NCBI RefSeq assembly: GCF_051014685.1
Contig: NC_135055.1
Location: 2,914,001-2,978,000, forward strand
Direction: 5' to 3'
Origin: Ptiloglossa arizonensis
Taxonomy: Eukaryota; Arthropoda; Insecta; Hymenoptera; Colletidae
DNA length: 64,000 nucleotides
The position numbers were made by a program, and so were the translations under genes. The notes under the pieces are model-generated. The model saw only the letters and a list, made by a program, of their open reading frames with translations, made no database searches and was not told where the DNA came from. Positions 36,903 to 50,004 of the stretch are shown one piece after another (position 1 is the stretch's first letter; every line of letters starts with the position of its first letter).

Positions 36903-39900
36903 AGATCTTCATTTTTCTTCAATTTCAATCTTCATTTCTATTTTATCTTTAACTTTATAGCAATTATTCGAACAGTTAATCTTCTTGTACGTCACGAAAT
37001 CGACGTTGAATTCTCATCGACAACGGTATCAGATTCAATTCAGTCGAATGATACATAAAAAAAACTACTGAACAGATTTTCAAAAATGAAATATCTCCCA
37101 AAAAAAAATTCGACCAGACTCCCGTTGTTCGAAGTTATTCGAAGCATTCACGATTCTGATCGTAAATCAGCCACACCTTGGTCTCAACCATACACGAGGT
37201 TTGTATCGTATCGACCCTGCAAGAAACGTCAACAAATGTGTAACTTTGTTTCGATATCTGTTATCCAAGTGTCGTTACATCTGTGTCGTCAATGTCCATC
37301 GCTTTCGTTTAACACTTTTGTATTTTACATTTTGTAGGGGTTTCTTAAATTTCAATAACTGAACTGCTTTGTAACACCAATTACAAGAATCGACTGGCTC
37401 GTGATATTCACGTTTGGTCGAAAATCTTCACCACGAGTCAAATTCGTGAAAATACGGGAGGGAAGATTTCAAATCGGTTTCTTCTCGTCGTTTCCTCGCG
37501 ACGGTTCAACTTTCTTGTTTACCGGGGTCCTCGATTATGGAAACTGGGCAACACGAAGTTCTTTGTACCGAGTGTGCAAGTTCCAGCAACGAGAGAACAC
37601 GTGAACGAAGCGAGCACTCAGGACACAAACTGATGGCTGACCTTGCTGGCCAATTTCCTCCGATTGACCGCTAATAATGGTCCGTCGTCGTGCACAAGCG
37701 GTTTCGAGTAAGGATTTATATTGAACACGGTTGCGATCAGAGGAAGTGATTAACCGGAAACCTGACCGCGAAACAGTTCGCCACGGACTTACCCGTAACG
37801 ACTGAAGTTTCGCGATAAAACCATGCGGGGAATAAATTGAATATTACCGGCAATTTAGAGCGGAATTTCTATTGGCGTCGTAAAGTGGGCGCTGTTATGC
37901 AGCAGATAGTTGGATAACACTTAATTGTTTCGAAAACGTTCAGAAATAGTTGAATTCCCTTCTAGATATTTCGAATCCGCTACATTCCCCGTATCATTAT
38001 TTCTGCGAATCACAGCTTCGAAACTATCGTCTTCGAAGTACACGTATATATCTATTCTTCGTTTTTCCATCTTACCTAAAATATATTTACCTAGCACGTT
38101 TAATTTAACGCTCTCTTTCAGCTTTTCGTTAAGAAAAATTCGGAAAAGAGCGAATAATCGAAACGAACGTATAAAATTTGTAGTTTCATACTTTCGTAGA
38201 GATTGTCCGTCCCAATTAGCCCAAGGTTCAACCGTGCTTGAAAAATTCAATCTCCAGAATATTTCAATTATTACTGGAACGATTCGAGAAACTGTCAGCC
38301 CCTGCTTCGAGAATAAAATCTGAGAAACAATTCAGATTTCCTACTGTCCCGACTGGCATGCTCGCGACGGGATCTCATTCACATAAATACGTTCGGAGAA
38401 CGAACGAGCCAGGACCGTAAATTCACCGGGAACGGGGCTCCGTGCGATTTCCTGGCGATACAAGTTGGCCGAACTCTGTGCTAAAAGCCAATCTCCAGCC
38501 GGGTGTGATTAGCGTGACCGTCCTCGTCGTCGTCGTCGTCTTCGTCATCGTCAATTGAGCAGCCGCAACCTGGATAGGAGGGCGGTGGAGATGGGTAGGT
38601 GGGGTTGGAGCCGAACTTCCGAGATAGATAATACCCGGGGATGTTCAAGTTGGAAGACCGAGTCTCCTTCTCTCTCTCTCTCTCTCCCCGAGGCCCCCAT
38701 ACCCCCTCCCTTTTCTCTTTCTCCACCTTCTCGAAACTACCACCACGAACACAACGGGACGGAGGGTAAGCCGCGTGGATGTGTTTGTAATTCTACTTTC
38801 CGCATGATTCAATTTATTTCCGTGGCGCCTCGGCTCTGCCGACTGCTGGAAGTCCATCGAAAACGTACGTAGCCCCGGAAAAAGGGCTGCGAGACCCGGG
38901 TCCCGGGCGTAAAACAAATAAAAGGGTGAAGCTAGAGAGAGAGAGAGAGTGAGAGAGAAAAAAAAAAAGGAAGAATAAAGAAAAAGGAAAGGCTCGTGTA
39001 TTTACGGGGTCACGGAAACTCTCTTTTCTCCTCGATTCACCTCGATTTGCGATAATGAGCTTCGAAACTCTTTTAACCGGGGCAGTATATTTACCGGCGG
39101 GCTCGCGGCGAACGAAGAACACTCCGGTAGGACAACCGTGAAATTCTATTTCCTTCCGGTGATCGGTCCTGGGTTTTCGTCCTAACGAAAATTCGTCGTA
39201 CCCGCGAGAACGCGCACGGAACGATCAGGGAAGTAAGAACGTAAATGATGTTTACCGATGTTTTATAAATACAGGGAGTCCCGTAATATGGTATTCGTGT
39301 GGACCTGAGAGAGCTCGAAACGGTACAATAGTTGAAAAATCGATAAAATTACTTTGCGTAAACGTGTGTATGTTTCCGTTTGACCTTGCTTTCAAGTTTG
39401 AGCGAGTTTCGTGGTGTTGTAGGTGAAGGTGTGTTCATAAGTAATGATCGGTGTCTCGTGTACAGAAACTTCTCGTTAAAAGTCTGGACTTTTACTTCGA
39501 TAAAAGTGAATTATATTTCGATCATCGTGGAGTGTCTATAAAACTTTCTTCACCATTCGATGTATTATATATTATATAGTGGAATATGAACGATGCTAAA
39601 CTTGCAGAAGTGCAAACCAAGTGTCGATGTACAATTTTACTTGTATAGTAATTTCATATTTATTGTCCACAGAACAGCCATTGACGACACTGAAATACTC
39701 TGCCGGAGGATTGAACGAGGTTTCTAAGTGAATCTTAGTAACACCTGGTTGTGTCGAAAGGATAAGAAGATTAATGATAAAGCGGTTACAGGTTTGAATC
39801 GAGATGCAATGTCATTTTGAACATCTGCAGTGAAGGTAAGCAGACACAGATTATTATACAAAAGTCGTTGTATATCTATAAGAAGGTTAAATAATACGTG

Positions 39901-40519
39901 CGTTTTTATGAATTTACCGTACCAATTTTGAATACTACAATTTTAAATTGGGCCCAATACGTGACCTCAAAGTTTTATAATTTGGACCGTGAATCTCTTT
40001 AAGTATGATTTCCTCTTTTGCATCTTATGGTTTTACCTATTTTGAGAAAGAAAGAGCTCGTGCGTACTAGTATGTTTACATTTTCTGACCTTAAAACGCA
40101 ACTGTGGATAGAGCAAGAAGACGAGAGACAGAGTAGGAGTTAGTCAAACATTATGGTGGGGGGTCATTCGCTCAGTGACCTTGAACGGCCAATATTTTCT
40201 GCTCCAAAAGATAGGCAGTGTACGAGGACACTATATGGGCACAATATGAAAACACAAGTCCAATAAAACACGGTAAACAGAGTTAGAAACATCACGCGAT
40301 ATTTCATTTTGTCGCTATATTCTTAACACAAATATTCTTAAACACATCGGTATTTACTTCTCAAACAATTTGTTTCTGTTTTCGAACAATAATGTTACCA
40401 ATTTTCAACCCTATTTCATTCAATCCCGGTAAAATCTGACTCGAATCAATACGAATGAAATAAATACAAACAAGAAACAATACACCGTACGTAATAAAAA
40501 AACATGCGTTTTAATTATA
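36903..40519. other. Non-coding DNA with GTC and CT/GA tracts
   Basis: (GTC)n at 38522-38552, (TC)n at 38665-38686 and (GA)n at 38934-38958. The minus-strand frame over the GTC tract ends in an Asp/Glu-rich stretch but is not recognised. 39240-40500 is AT-rich. Confidence 0.4.
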
Positions 40520-40650
40520 TTGGGTTGTTCGGAATGTCATTTCGTTTTCTTTGCTGAGAATGAAACACGATTTTTTTTAAGTGTATAAACATTTTATTCA
40601 ATTATACATTCTCCATTTTGGAAAACGAAATCACTTTCCGAACAACCCGA
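40520..40650 (+). mobile_element. Mariner-like MITE, copy 5
   Basis: TTGGGTTGTTCGGAATGTCA to CCGAACAACCCGA, with TA at 40518-40519 and 40651-40652. The T-run of other copies is lost, making this copy 131 bp. Confidence 0.88.
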
Positions 40651-42030
40651 TACAATTATGCTCAGTTTAACATAAACGCTACTTATGTTTCTACCAATCG
40701 GTGAAAATGTTCAATTTCGTTGAGAAGCCACGAATTCGGCAACCCCCTTAATGATCCTAAAGCTGTGACTCGCCAAGCACTAAACCGGTGTCCAAATAAT
40801 AACGCTCGCCGTCGAATTCGTTTAAAATACAGCAAAGTTCGCGAAGTTAGCTATGTTTCATCGATTTTAACACGGGCGTGAACGACGATCGATCTTTCGC
40901 GCGCGCCGCGAAACAAACGACTCGGTTGCTGCCACGAAGGATTAACAGAAATTTATGCAGCAACATCTGCCACCGGTGTCTCAACGTTCGCTTGTTCCTG
41001 ATTCAATCGCGGCACGCAGCTGGGCCACGCCGAGCGTTAACATCTTCGAAGTTGGCAGACGACTTAGCATTTATCACGCGAGATTAATTAATGACAGCGG
41101 GACCAACGTAAGTGTACCTGGCAAAGCGTGGATTCTCCTCCTTACAGGCGTCTCCTCGTTCGTTCCGCCATAAACGCGTTCACTTCTGTTCGAACTGCGT
41201 TTCACTTTTCTGCGCAGCACTCTGCGTACCGATTTCGTGGACTCGATTCGTTCCAGACACTCTCCCCCGTTTCTTTTCATTTCTATTTTGCTTTTCAATG
41301 CACCGTTGAAATTAAAGGGGACACAGGTGCCGGAGCGTTTCCTTTTGTTTATCGTTGCACACGGCACGCGACGTTTGTTGCCACTCGTTTCAACGAGTGT
41401 TATTGTCGCGCAAGTTTGGCTACGATATTGCTTTCATGTTCGGTTCGTCATCGACGCATTCGCGCAGAAATTCTATCGCGAGCATGGAGTTCTCTTGATT
41501 TTTAGTAGTTTTTCTTTTTTTTTTTTAGTAAAAAGAGAAGCTGTTTACCCGGTCGATTCGAATTTTTATGTAACTATATTCGAGATTAGTTAGTAAACGA
41601 AGTTGGAAACGTATATTTATATCCGGAAACAATGTATCTTCCGGCAAGGTAATAGTCGGTTTGAAATCAACTGGTGGAGGGGGTAGTTGAATGATATGGT
41701 GGGGGGGAGGGTACAGTGACCTTCAGCGGTCGATTCACTTTGTTCGGACGTAGCAAACTCAAGAGTAGCGTTATTTCATATCGTTTTATAGATAATTCTC
41801 CGAAGCTAACATTTATTATTCACAAAGGACAAGTAATCAAGATTTCTGTCTGCATTATAACTTTCGTTAAATCATCCAGCATCGCCTGTATAATCTACAA
41901 GGATGTTTTTACTACTCTATACTTTCACCTACCACATTAATTTATTGAGGCTCATTTTAGCTTCACATTCATGGCTTTTCACTTGTCTTCCATCAATCTT
42001 GTAATATTTCCAGCAGACGAGTCTCTAAAA
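40651..42030. other. Non-coding stretch
   Basis: Mixed then AT-rich. ATGGTGGGGGG.....CAGTGACCTTCA.CGG at 41695-41730 resembles a segment at 40153-40190, suggesting a short dispersed repeat. Frames at 41112-41593 overlap one another and are unrecognised. Confidence 0.4.
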
Positions 42031-42390
42031 CTATATATTTATCCACAAAAGTAATATATACATACTACTTGAAGTAATATATACGTACTATATATTTATC
42101 CACAAAAGTAATATATACATACTACTTGAAGTAATATATACGTACTATATATTTATCCACAAAAGTAATATATACATATTACTTGAAGTAATATATATGT
42201 ACTATACGTACTATATATTTATCCACAAAAGTAATATATACATACTACTTGAAGTAATATATATGTACTATACGTACTATATATTTATCCACAAAAGTAA
42301 TATATACATACTACTTGAAGTAATGTATACGTACTATATATTTATCCACAAAAGTAATATATACATACTACTTGAAGTAACATATATTAA
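42031..42390. repeat. 57/66-bp AT-rich minisatellite, 6 units
   Basis: Unit CTATATATTTATCCACAAAA + GTAATATATACATACTACTT + GAAGTAATATATACGTA. Starts at 42031, 42088, 42145, 42211, 42277 and 42334, giving 57, 57, 66, 66, 57. The 66-bp units carry an extra TGTACTATA. The plus strand is open across most of it. Confidence 0.95.
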
Positions 42391-44666
42391 AAGTAATATA
42401 TATAATTATTACAGAACAATTTTTATATCTATTATTTCATATAATCATTATTCGTTGCAATTCGTATACATTATTACATACCGTTACGTTCCTCGCGTAA
42501 CCATAGTTAATTTTTTAATACCACTTCGCGCATTAAACGAACACCGAAAGCATCCCTCACCTGCGCGCCCGGTCCGTGCAGGACACGCGAATAAACCATC
42601 GAATTTCCCTTCTTTCCAAGATGGCTTTAAAAATCCACTTCGTCCCGAATTTGATTACCAAACGCAACCGTGTTTTGTTTCCGTTCCATTTTCCAATTCT
42701 ACGCGAATCATTCTTTCGGCCATTACCGGCTCTCCCTCCTCCCCGAAAATCGAGGCGCAGCCTTTCACCCGAACAGCCCGACGATTTTTTTTTCTTTTTT
42801 TTTTTTTTACAAATCGAACACATCCCTCCTTCTTCCACCCTCTTCAAACAATTCCGCGCATTGTTTTCAACTGCCCGACTGCTTCTCTTTCCGCGAATAC
42901 CGACGGTGATCCGTATTCACGGCGTTGCTCGCGCGATGCGAGGGAAGGGTCGAGGAGGGCCCCTCCCCTCCCTGCCCCTACCCCTTTCGGTCTCGAATTA
43001 TCGGCGCGGCGCGGAAGTAATGACTCGCGCGCGTCTCGTAAAACGCTTTATAAACGTTGAAACGCGCGTCCGGTTTTTGTTGCGCGCGGTAATGCATCGG
43101 TGAGAAAAAAATTCCGAAAACGCGGCGGCTCGCGAACCAACCGCTTTTCATGTGCACGCCGCGGCGATGAAACTGAACGGCGGGCGCGTCCGTGTAGAGG
43201 TGAGTGGGGGGTCAGTGGGCGGGCCGACGGGGTGTTGCGGCGGCGGTGGGGAGGGAGGGGTGGGGTTCAATCGAGATTTTGATTGCAGAAGTTATCGTCG
43301 ACGAGATCATCGCGGCGCGACGAAAACGTTAGCGCGTGAAAAACGGCGGTATGTCGTTTAATATACCGGGTGACCGGCGATAAACGACGGATAAATTCCA
43401 CTGGCGGATTCCAGGCGAACGAGCGCGTGTTTACGCGTTCGTGTCTGGCAGATGTAATTGCAAACGCGATGGCTTCGAGTGTGAATCTGCGCTCGGGGGA
43501 AAAAATTGAGCGTTGTTCTCTCCCCCTCGCACCTTCGCTGCACTATTTCCCTTTTTTCGTCGAATTAAAGTCTAACGCATTTTTCAGTGGTCGTGGCGCG
43601 TAAAATTGAATGCAAATGGACGAGCCAGAGTTTTGGGGTGACTGATTTCCCGTATACTTGACCGCGATTAATATGTATTGTTCCAATAAAGTAAGGTTAC
43701 CCAATTTTTGAATTTTATTTTCCCGCACTTACGAAATGCAATGTGCTTAATTTCGCGGTCAGGTTTCCGTATTGCGTTAGGTTGTTCAATGAAGATTATA
43801 AGTAACATTTTAATGTAATCGAAATGTATATGTATTTCATTTCAATGGAAGATGGGCTGGAAATGTTGTACAACCGCAATTGACAATTGTTTACTTTATT
43901 TAAAAATAAATCGATGACGTGGAATAAAATTTGTTTACACGAACCTTCGTTTTCGAGAAAATCGATTTTGAAAATATATGGGGTACGCGTGCAATTTAGT
44001 ACGATATAAATAACGTGTCTGTCCATTGATCGCTGTTTGTATTTATATTCGTGTTTGTAAAGTATTGATGTTAAAGTATTATATTTTCTATCGATTCTAT
44101 TACCTTCTAACTATCCAGTTAAAACAGATAGTACATTACCGTCAATATTTACAAATACCGCCAAAAGTAGACACTGCCAGCCATGATCAGACGCTCTAGC
44201 TAGTGAAGTACAATAGTTTTCAATCAATCGCAAACCCCATAAATTTTCCAGATCTATTTGCTCGAAAACGAATCGTTGTATAAAAAAATTTTATTCCACA
44301 TTTTCCATTTATTTTTACACAAAGAATCTTTCTCTTTCGCGTTATCCTACAATTTTCGTCCATTCTATACGAAACCTCATACTCGAACGATTTAATGCTA
44401 AAATCTTGAAAGATAAACCGTTAACAAAATGGTGTATATTTTACACAAAAAATTTCTTTTTAAACGTATGATTTGTACCTTAACACAAGCACCTTTAAAC
44501 GTATCAATGATCTTGAAACAGACGATTCTCGAATTAGTCTCGGCAGTATATCGATGTCACGATCGATCAGTTATCGACTAATACGATTTGTGTGGACGAA
44601 GAAAGAAACGAGTGGAGAAACTCGTCTTAACGCTCGGTATAAAATAACAAAGGGTGCGGAAATGTA
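42391..44666. other. Non-coding DNA, CpG-rich at 42540-43330
   Basis: 42900-43300 is very CpG-rich (GCGCGC, CGGCGG). The rest is AT-rich. Frames in three registers overlap here with no motif. A promoter or CpG-rich regulatory role is possible but not shown. Confidence 0.35.
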
Positions 44667-44683
44667 CCCCCCCCCCCCCCCCC
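44667..44683. repeat. C17 homopolymer
   Basis: Uninterrupted run of 17 C. Quadruplex- or i-motif-prone. Confidence 0.95.
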
Positions 44684-46827
44684 AAGGGCACGGCAGCTCT
44701 CGTGACGATTCCAATCGAATTTATCGCCCCTAACATCGTGGACAGAAGTGCGTCCACTGAAATTTATATTGCCCGCGTTATTTATCTCCTTTTCGGGCAC
44801 GGGTCGGCGATAATTGCGCGCCGCTTGGCCCTTAATCATCGGAATTACTATGCTGCAATTTTAATTATTGTCAGCCGCAATTGTGCTCGGGAAATCGATT
44901 CCAAATAATGGCCTCTCTATGCCACGCTCCGCTGACTAATTAACGTAACACTGCAGATCTCTTTTTTTTCTTTATGTAACGTCCTGTTCAAACCCTCTTC
45001 GCTCGGATAAATTAGCGGCAGTTCGAGGACAAAGTATTTTCCCAGCCGAGATTCACGGCCAATTTGGGCGTCAGTAGTGGTTTCCAGCGACGTTAATCTT
45101 GGAAACATACTGTTTTGTCTATATTTATTGCCCGGGGTATTAATATTACTCCAGAGTATTCCCGTGAATTTATTTTCTTCGTTGACGTGATATTTAGTTG
45201 TTTCGAATGGAAATTGCCTTACATTGATATATCAATTTTTATGAAACTCGATACCGTTCGCGCGGGGATCCCAAAAATTCCCGGGAGCTGTACGAATTTC
45301 TAAATCGAATATTTCATTTTTCGTACGTGTCAAAAGAAATACGTGAAATTCGAAAATAATTCATCCGCTCTACGGTTAATATTACCATCTCAATTTATTC
45401 GCGAATCAACAGTATCGCAACATAAATCGCAATATCTGCTAAAAAAGGGATTCGCGAAATATCAGATGGAAACGAAGCAAAGTAAATATTTATCAATTTA
45501 AACAGAAATTCACGTACATTGTAAATTCTGGGTTCTGGGTAATTTTCTCAGATGAAGAACGCACGATATTCTTTGGTTATTGGGTATATCGGTATCTAAA
45601 GCGACTAATAACATTTCATAAAAAACACTTTTGCAAACTTTAATATACTATTTTTGTTACACGGTACGTTAATGATATTTTTCTCTAAAGGAGTAAACTT
45701 TAATTGATAAACACTTAAATATCTACAATATTATCGAATGTATTTTCTACAAAAGTGCAAGTTTTTAGTAAACGTACATTACAACTGACCCTTCTTTTCA
45801 ATATTTCAAGAACAAACACACTCCAAAGGTAAACAATACGACGCATAATGTTTGCATTCGTCTGTTTGGAGGACTCTCGTCCCGAATTACCTCGAGCAAT
45901 CAAACGATTCCCAAGTTGGCCCCAAAACCCGAGCGAAACTCGAAAGCGTAACTCTAAAAAAAAAAATCCTCGTCACCTCAGTTTTCATTTCCGTTCCATC
46001 AGCGATTCCTCAATCCCGTAACACAGTGGCAACAAACGATTCAAAAAGCAAACATTTCGCTGTGAAATTTCGCTCACGGTTGACCGACAACGACAACCGA
46101 TAATTGTTGAAACAACTCCGTTCCCAGCGAAGCGACGCAGTTGTTTCGCTCTTTATTCGCTTCCTCTCGGTCGAAATCTCGGAAGAATAGAATATAAATG
46201 CGCGTAACTTTGGCGAAAGTTGCCCAACTGTTAAGCGACTTCGGGAATTTCGTCTCGTAAAGCGCAGGATGGTCTGGGCGCGGGACGGGGGGCGTGGGGG
46301 ATGGGGTGGAAACGGTTCGCTACACCCCTGAGGAGAATTTATCTTGAAGAACGAGCCGGAGGACAACGGACGACGTCCTCGATCAATAAGGTTTATTGTT
46401 TTCGCGTGTTCACGACTTCGTTGGCAACGTCGGTCGTATTTGTCCCAGGGAAGCGTGTCCGTTCTTGGGAACGATAGTATTGGATGGCGCGTGTGGGTAC
46501 GTGTCACGCGCGAACACGTCCAGTACTGTTCTGTGTGTACCGCCACGGTCAATTGACCTCGTTCTCGTTCGTACGTCTGGGCACGACTGGAACGCGACGC
46601 ACGAATGTCACTGATTGTACCCCGTGGAAAGAGGTACACGTGTACGCGTCAAGTATCTAGTGCACTTTCAGTGTGATCGTGCGTCGAGCTTATTTTTACC
46701 TTTCTTCTCGGATTTACGACGCGAGAAATACTCGGCCGCGAGTTACGCTCGAACGAAGGATACGCGATGTTCTCGGTCCCGGACGACAAATCGGAATTAA
46801 TCGGGAATTCGTTTCTTTTTTTTTTTT
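44684..46827. other. Non-coding; includes a homeodomain-site-rich segment at 44760-44960
   Basis: TAATTA occurs at 44862-44867 and 44937-44942 with TAATCA at about 44833, in moderately GC DNA flanked by AT-rich DNA. A 209-codon minus frame at 46010-46639 is not recognised. Confidence 0.35.
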
Positions 46828-47782
46828 GGTGCCCTTGGAACGAAGAGGTTAGTATCCAACGATAGATTATAACATTTTATCAATAATCTTCGTACACTCG
46901 ATTGCAGTCGTTCGTAAGTAGTCTAGGATTTATTAAGTGTTACGCATGGACGTATATATACGTTACTGGGTATGAGTTTGTGTACTCGAAGGTCGTATAT
47001 ATACGGTCATTGTGAGTCCAGACATACACCAACGATTTCACTTTTCAAAATATATGCACATTTTTTTGGTACCCTTGGAACGCAGAGGTTAGTATCCAAT
47101 ACTAGGTTAGTATAGATTATCGACATTTTATCAATAATCTTCGTACACTCGATTACAGTCGTTCGTAAAGAGTCTAGGATTTATTAAGTGTTAAGCATGG
47201 ACGTATATATACGTTTCTTGATATTAGTTTGTGTACTCGAAGGTCGTATATATACGGTCATTCTGAATCCAGACATATAACCACGACTTCACTTTTCAAA
47301 ATAAATTCACATTTTTTGGTGCCCTTGGAACGAAGAGGTATCCAACGATAGATTATCCACATTTTATCAACAATCTACGTACATTCGATTACAGTCGTTC
47401 GTAAGGAGCCTAGTATTTATTAAGTGTTACGCATGGACGTATATATACGTTACTGGGTATGAGTTTGTGTACTCGAAGGTCGCATATATACGGTCATTGT
47501 GAGTCCAGACATACACCAACGATTTCACTTTTCAAAATGTATCCACATTATTTTGGTGCCCTTGGAACGAAGAGGTATCCAACGATAGATTATAACATTT
47601 TATCAATAATCTTCGTACACTCGATTATAGTCGTTCGCAAGGAGTCTAGGATTTATTAAGTGTTACGCATGGACGTATATATACGTTTCTTGGTATTAGT
47701 TTGTGTACTCGAAGGATGTATATATACGATCGTTGCGAGGCATACAGCCACAATTTCACTTTTCAAATTAAATCCCCATTTT
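46828..47782. repeat. Tandem array of 4 copies of about 240 bp, each with two CGTATATATACG palindromes
   Basis: Copies begin GGTGCCCTTGGAACGAAGAG at 46828, 47068 (ACCC variant), 47318 and 47555 (periods 240, 250, 237). Each contains GGACGTATATATACGTT and, about 45 bp later, GAAGGTCGTATATATACGGTC or a close variant. Confidence 0.95.
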
Positions 47783-49247
47783 CGCTTCACTCCTTCGTGA
47801 CAAATTCAGCGAAATTAATTAACATAACACAATGTTCGAAGACGACACCACAAGAGACGATTAAAGCGTCGTAACGAAAGTTTTTAAAAAGAAAATTATT
47901 CTCGAACCACTATCCACATCAACGAGCCATCCATTCCGTCTGTGTCGGGACATTTCGTCTCAGTTTCCCGCCAGCTCACCCTTTCGCTCCACGAGTCCCG
48001 TATTCGTGACCGCGCGACGCAAAAATCTCAACGATTACACGTCGTTCCGTTACCGTCCAAATGGATTACCACGCTGGAATAATCTCGAAAAAGTACTCTC
48101 CCAATACACGGGCAAATGGTGTCAACGAAAGTAACTTCCACGCTTACGGACCCCACACCTCGACTCCCTTGAAACGGTCGGGTGCAAAAACTCCTGGTTC
48201 CACCCACGAACCCGAGAATCCACGTTTCACGGTGATTGGAGCAAAAGAGTCGCCAAAGAACCAGTCTACCGGTCGTGGCGATTTCCACCAGCGGCGAACA
48301 TCGCCGCGGTTACGAGCGATCGTCCGTTGTCCGCTTCAATTCCATTAGTTAACACGGTTTCCTGTAAACGACGCCGGTCGTCGACAAGTGTCCCCTACCC
48401 CGCCCGGCTCGAGATTCGGCATTAAGTCGGTTCATTTCCATCGAGATGGGGAAGGGTAGAGGTTGGATGACGAGGAGGGGACGTTTGGTCCGCCTTGGGT
48501 CGCGCGAAGAAGCCGTCGTCGGCGACAACAGCGTCGTGGCGGCGGCGACGTCCCCGTAAAACGCGGAGGAACTGACGAGAGATCGACGACGCCGAATTAA
48601 TTCCTCGACCGTATTATCGGAACCGCTTCGTCCATTAGACCGCTTCTTCGAGCGACGTAACGATCCGGTTCGCCGATGCAACTGCATGGTTTGGAGCGAG
48701 TTGGTGAGTCGAGGGGCTGGAGAAAGAGGAGCGATGGGGGGTGGTGGTGGTGGTGGTACGTTCTTTTATTCGCAGCGCGATAGTTAACGAGGACCCGTCT
48801 CCCTTTTCGTGCTCCGCGATGTATGTGTACTAATGCTGTCCCTAATGATTCTTTACGGGGAGAACCGTGCGACGGAGAGAAAGTTGAAACAGAAAGAACG
48901 ATGCGGAGCGACGGGCGGGAAACACACCGAACGGGGGGTGAGGAGGGGAGCAGAGAGGGCGAGGATGAGATCGAAAAGGGGGGTAGAAGCGAAGAAAAAA
49001 AGAGAAACGCGACAGAAGGGAAAGTCTCTCGTCCGGGACTAGACAAATAGGTAAATGTCGAGGAAAGGGAGTCCGAAAACGAGAAGAGAGGAGTGACGAA
49101 GGCCGCCAAGGAGGGGGGTGCTCGGCTTTTTACTCATGGTGGAAACTGCCGTCGCGACGCCCGGCGTCTCCGTGCTTCCTTTTCGGTGGCTCTTGTCGCT
49201 TCCCTGCTTCGTTCTCGGGTTCTCTGTCTCGTTCTTCCTCCCCCCCT
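47783..49247. other. Mixed unique DNA with GGT tract; possible exon not confirmed
   Basis: 48380-48690 holds a minus-strand frame starting at 48687 with plausible codons (MQLHRRTGSLRRSKKRSNGR...), preceded by polypyrimidine DNA in its sense. It matches nothing I know. (GGT)n at 48739-48758. Confidence 0.3.
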
Positions 49248-49283
<36 letters not shown>

Positions 49284-49493
49284 ACTCTCTCGTTGTCCCT
49301 CTGTTCCTCGTCCCTCTTCCCCTCTTTTTCACCCGCTCTCGTTGCCCTCATTTTTCTCGTTGTTCCTTTCCATCTCGCTTGCACGCCTCCGCCGTGGCCC
49401 TCCTCCCGTCCCACCTCTCCCCCTTTTTTGCAGCCGCGAAAAGCACATTGTTCGACGAAACGTGCATCTCCTCTTCCTAGCCCCCCCCCCCCC
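49248..49493. repeat. (CT)n microsatellite, polypyrimidine stretch and C13
   Basis: CT units at 49248-49290 with TT and A interruptions, then C/T-rich DNA ending in C13 at 49481-49493. Confidence 0.9.
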
Positions 49494-50004
49494 GCCCACC
49501 CGGCTACCTCCCTCCTCCCCGTCACCCCTGGCCCCGCGTCGTCTTCTCCGTCCGTGCTTCCCACGCAGCATCACTCCACCGAAAGTGTCTTCCAGCAATG
49601 AGCACTCAGTCCCCTGCTGCATTCTGGGGAGTTTCCCGTTTCACCATTGTTAACCGGCGAGAGAAAGAGGGACGCAGTGATAGGGTAAAAAACGACGAAC
49701 GGGGTAGAGGAAGGGACGTAGAGGGAAGGAAGGGCGACGATAAGAAGAAAGGGGGTCTCTGTTGGGTCTCCGAGATGTCGGTAAACGCTTCTCGAAGTCA
49801 GGAGCCAAAGGGCCGAGATGCCTCTCTATACCATCTTTTGTCCTCCCGGTAAGGATTTTCTCGGTTTCTTTTGCTCGATCGCTTCGTTCGTGTCTCGGTA
49901 TATTGGGTATTTCGTGGTTTTCGCTTTTGGCCGGATCAAAACCAACGGATAGTATCGTCGCGGTAACGCTGAGAGTACCCGATGGAAACGGATAGTGGTG
50001 TAGG
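49494..50004. other. Non-coding stretch
   Basis: C/T-rich then G/A-rich on the plus strand. Overlapping frames on both strands, none recognised. Confidence 0.4.

Noticed and set aside
46010..46639. 209-codon minus-strand frame
   Set aside because: No family resemblance, no domain, mixed composition. A frame this long is not improbable in 64 kb on six frames with CG-rich segments.
48349..48687. Minus frame starting MQLHRRTGSLRRSKKRS
   Set aside because: Possible first exon by context only. Arg-rich sequence from CG-rich DNA, with no homology recognised.
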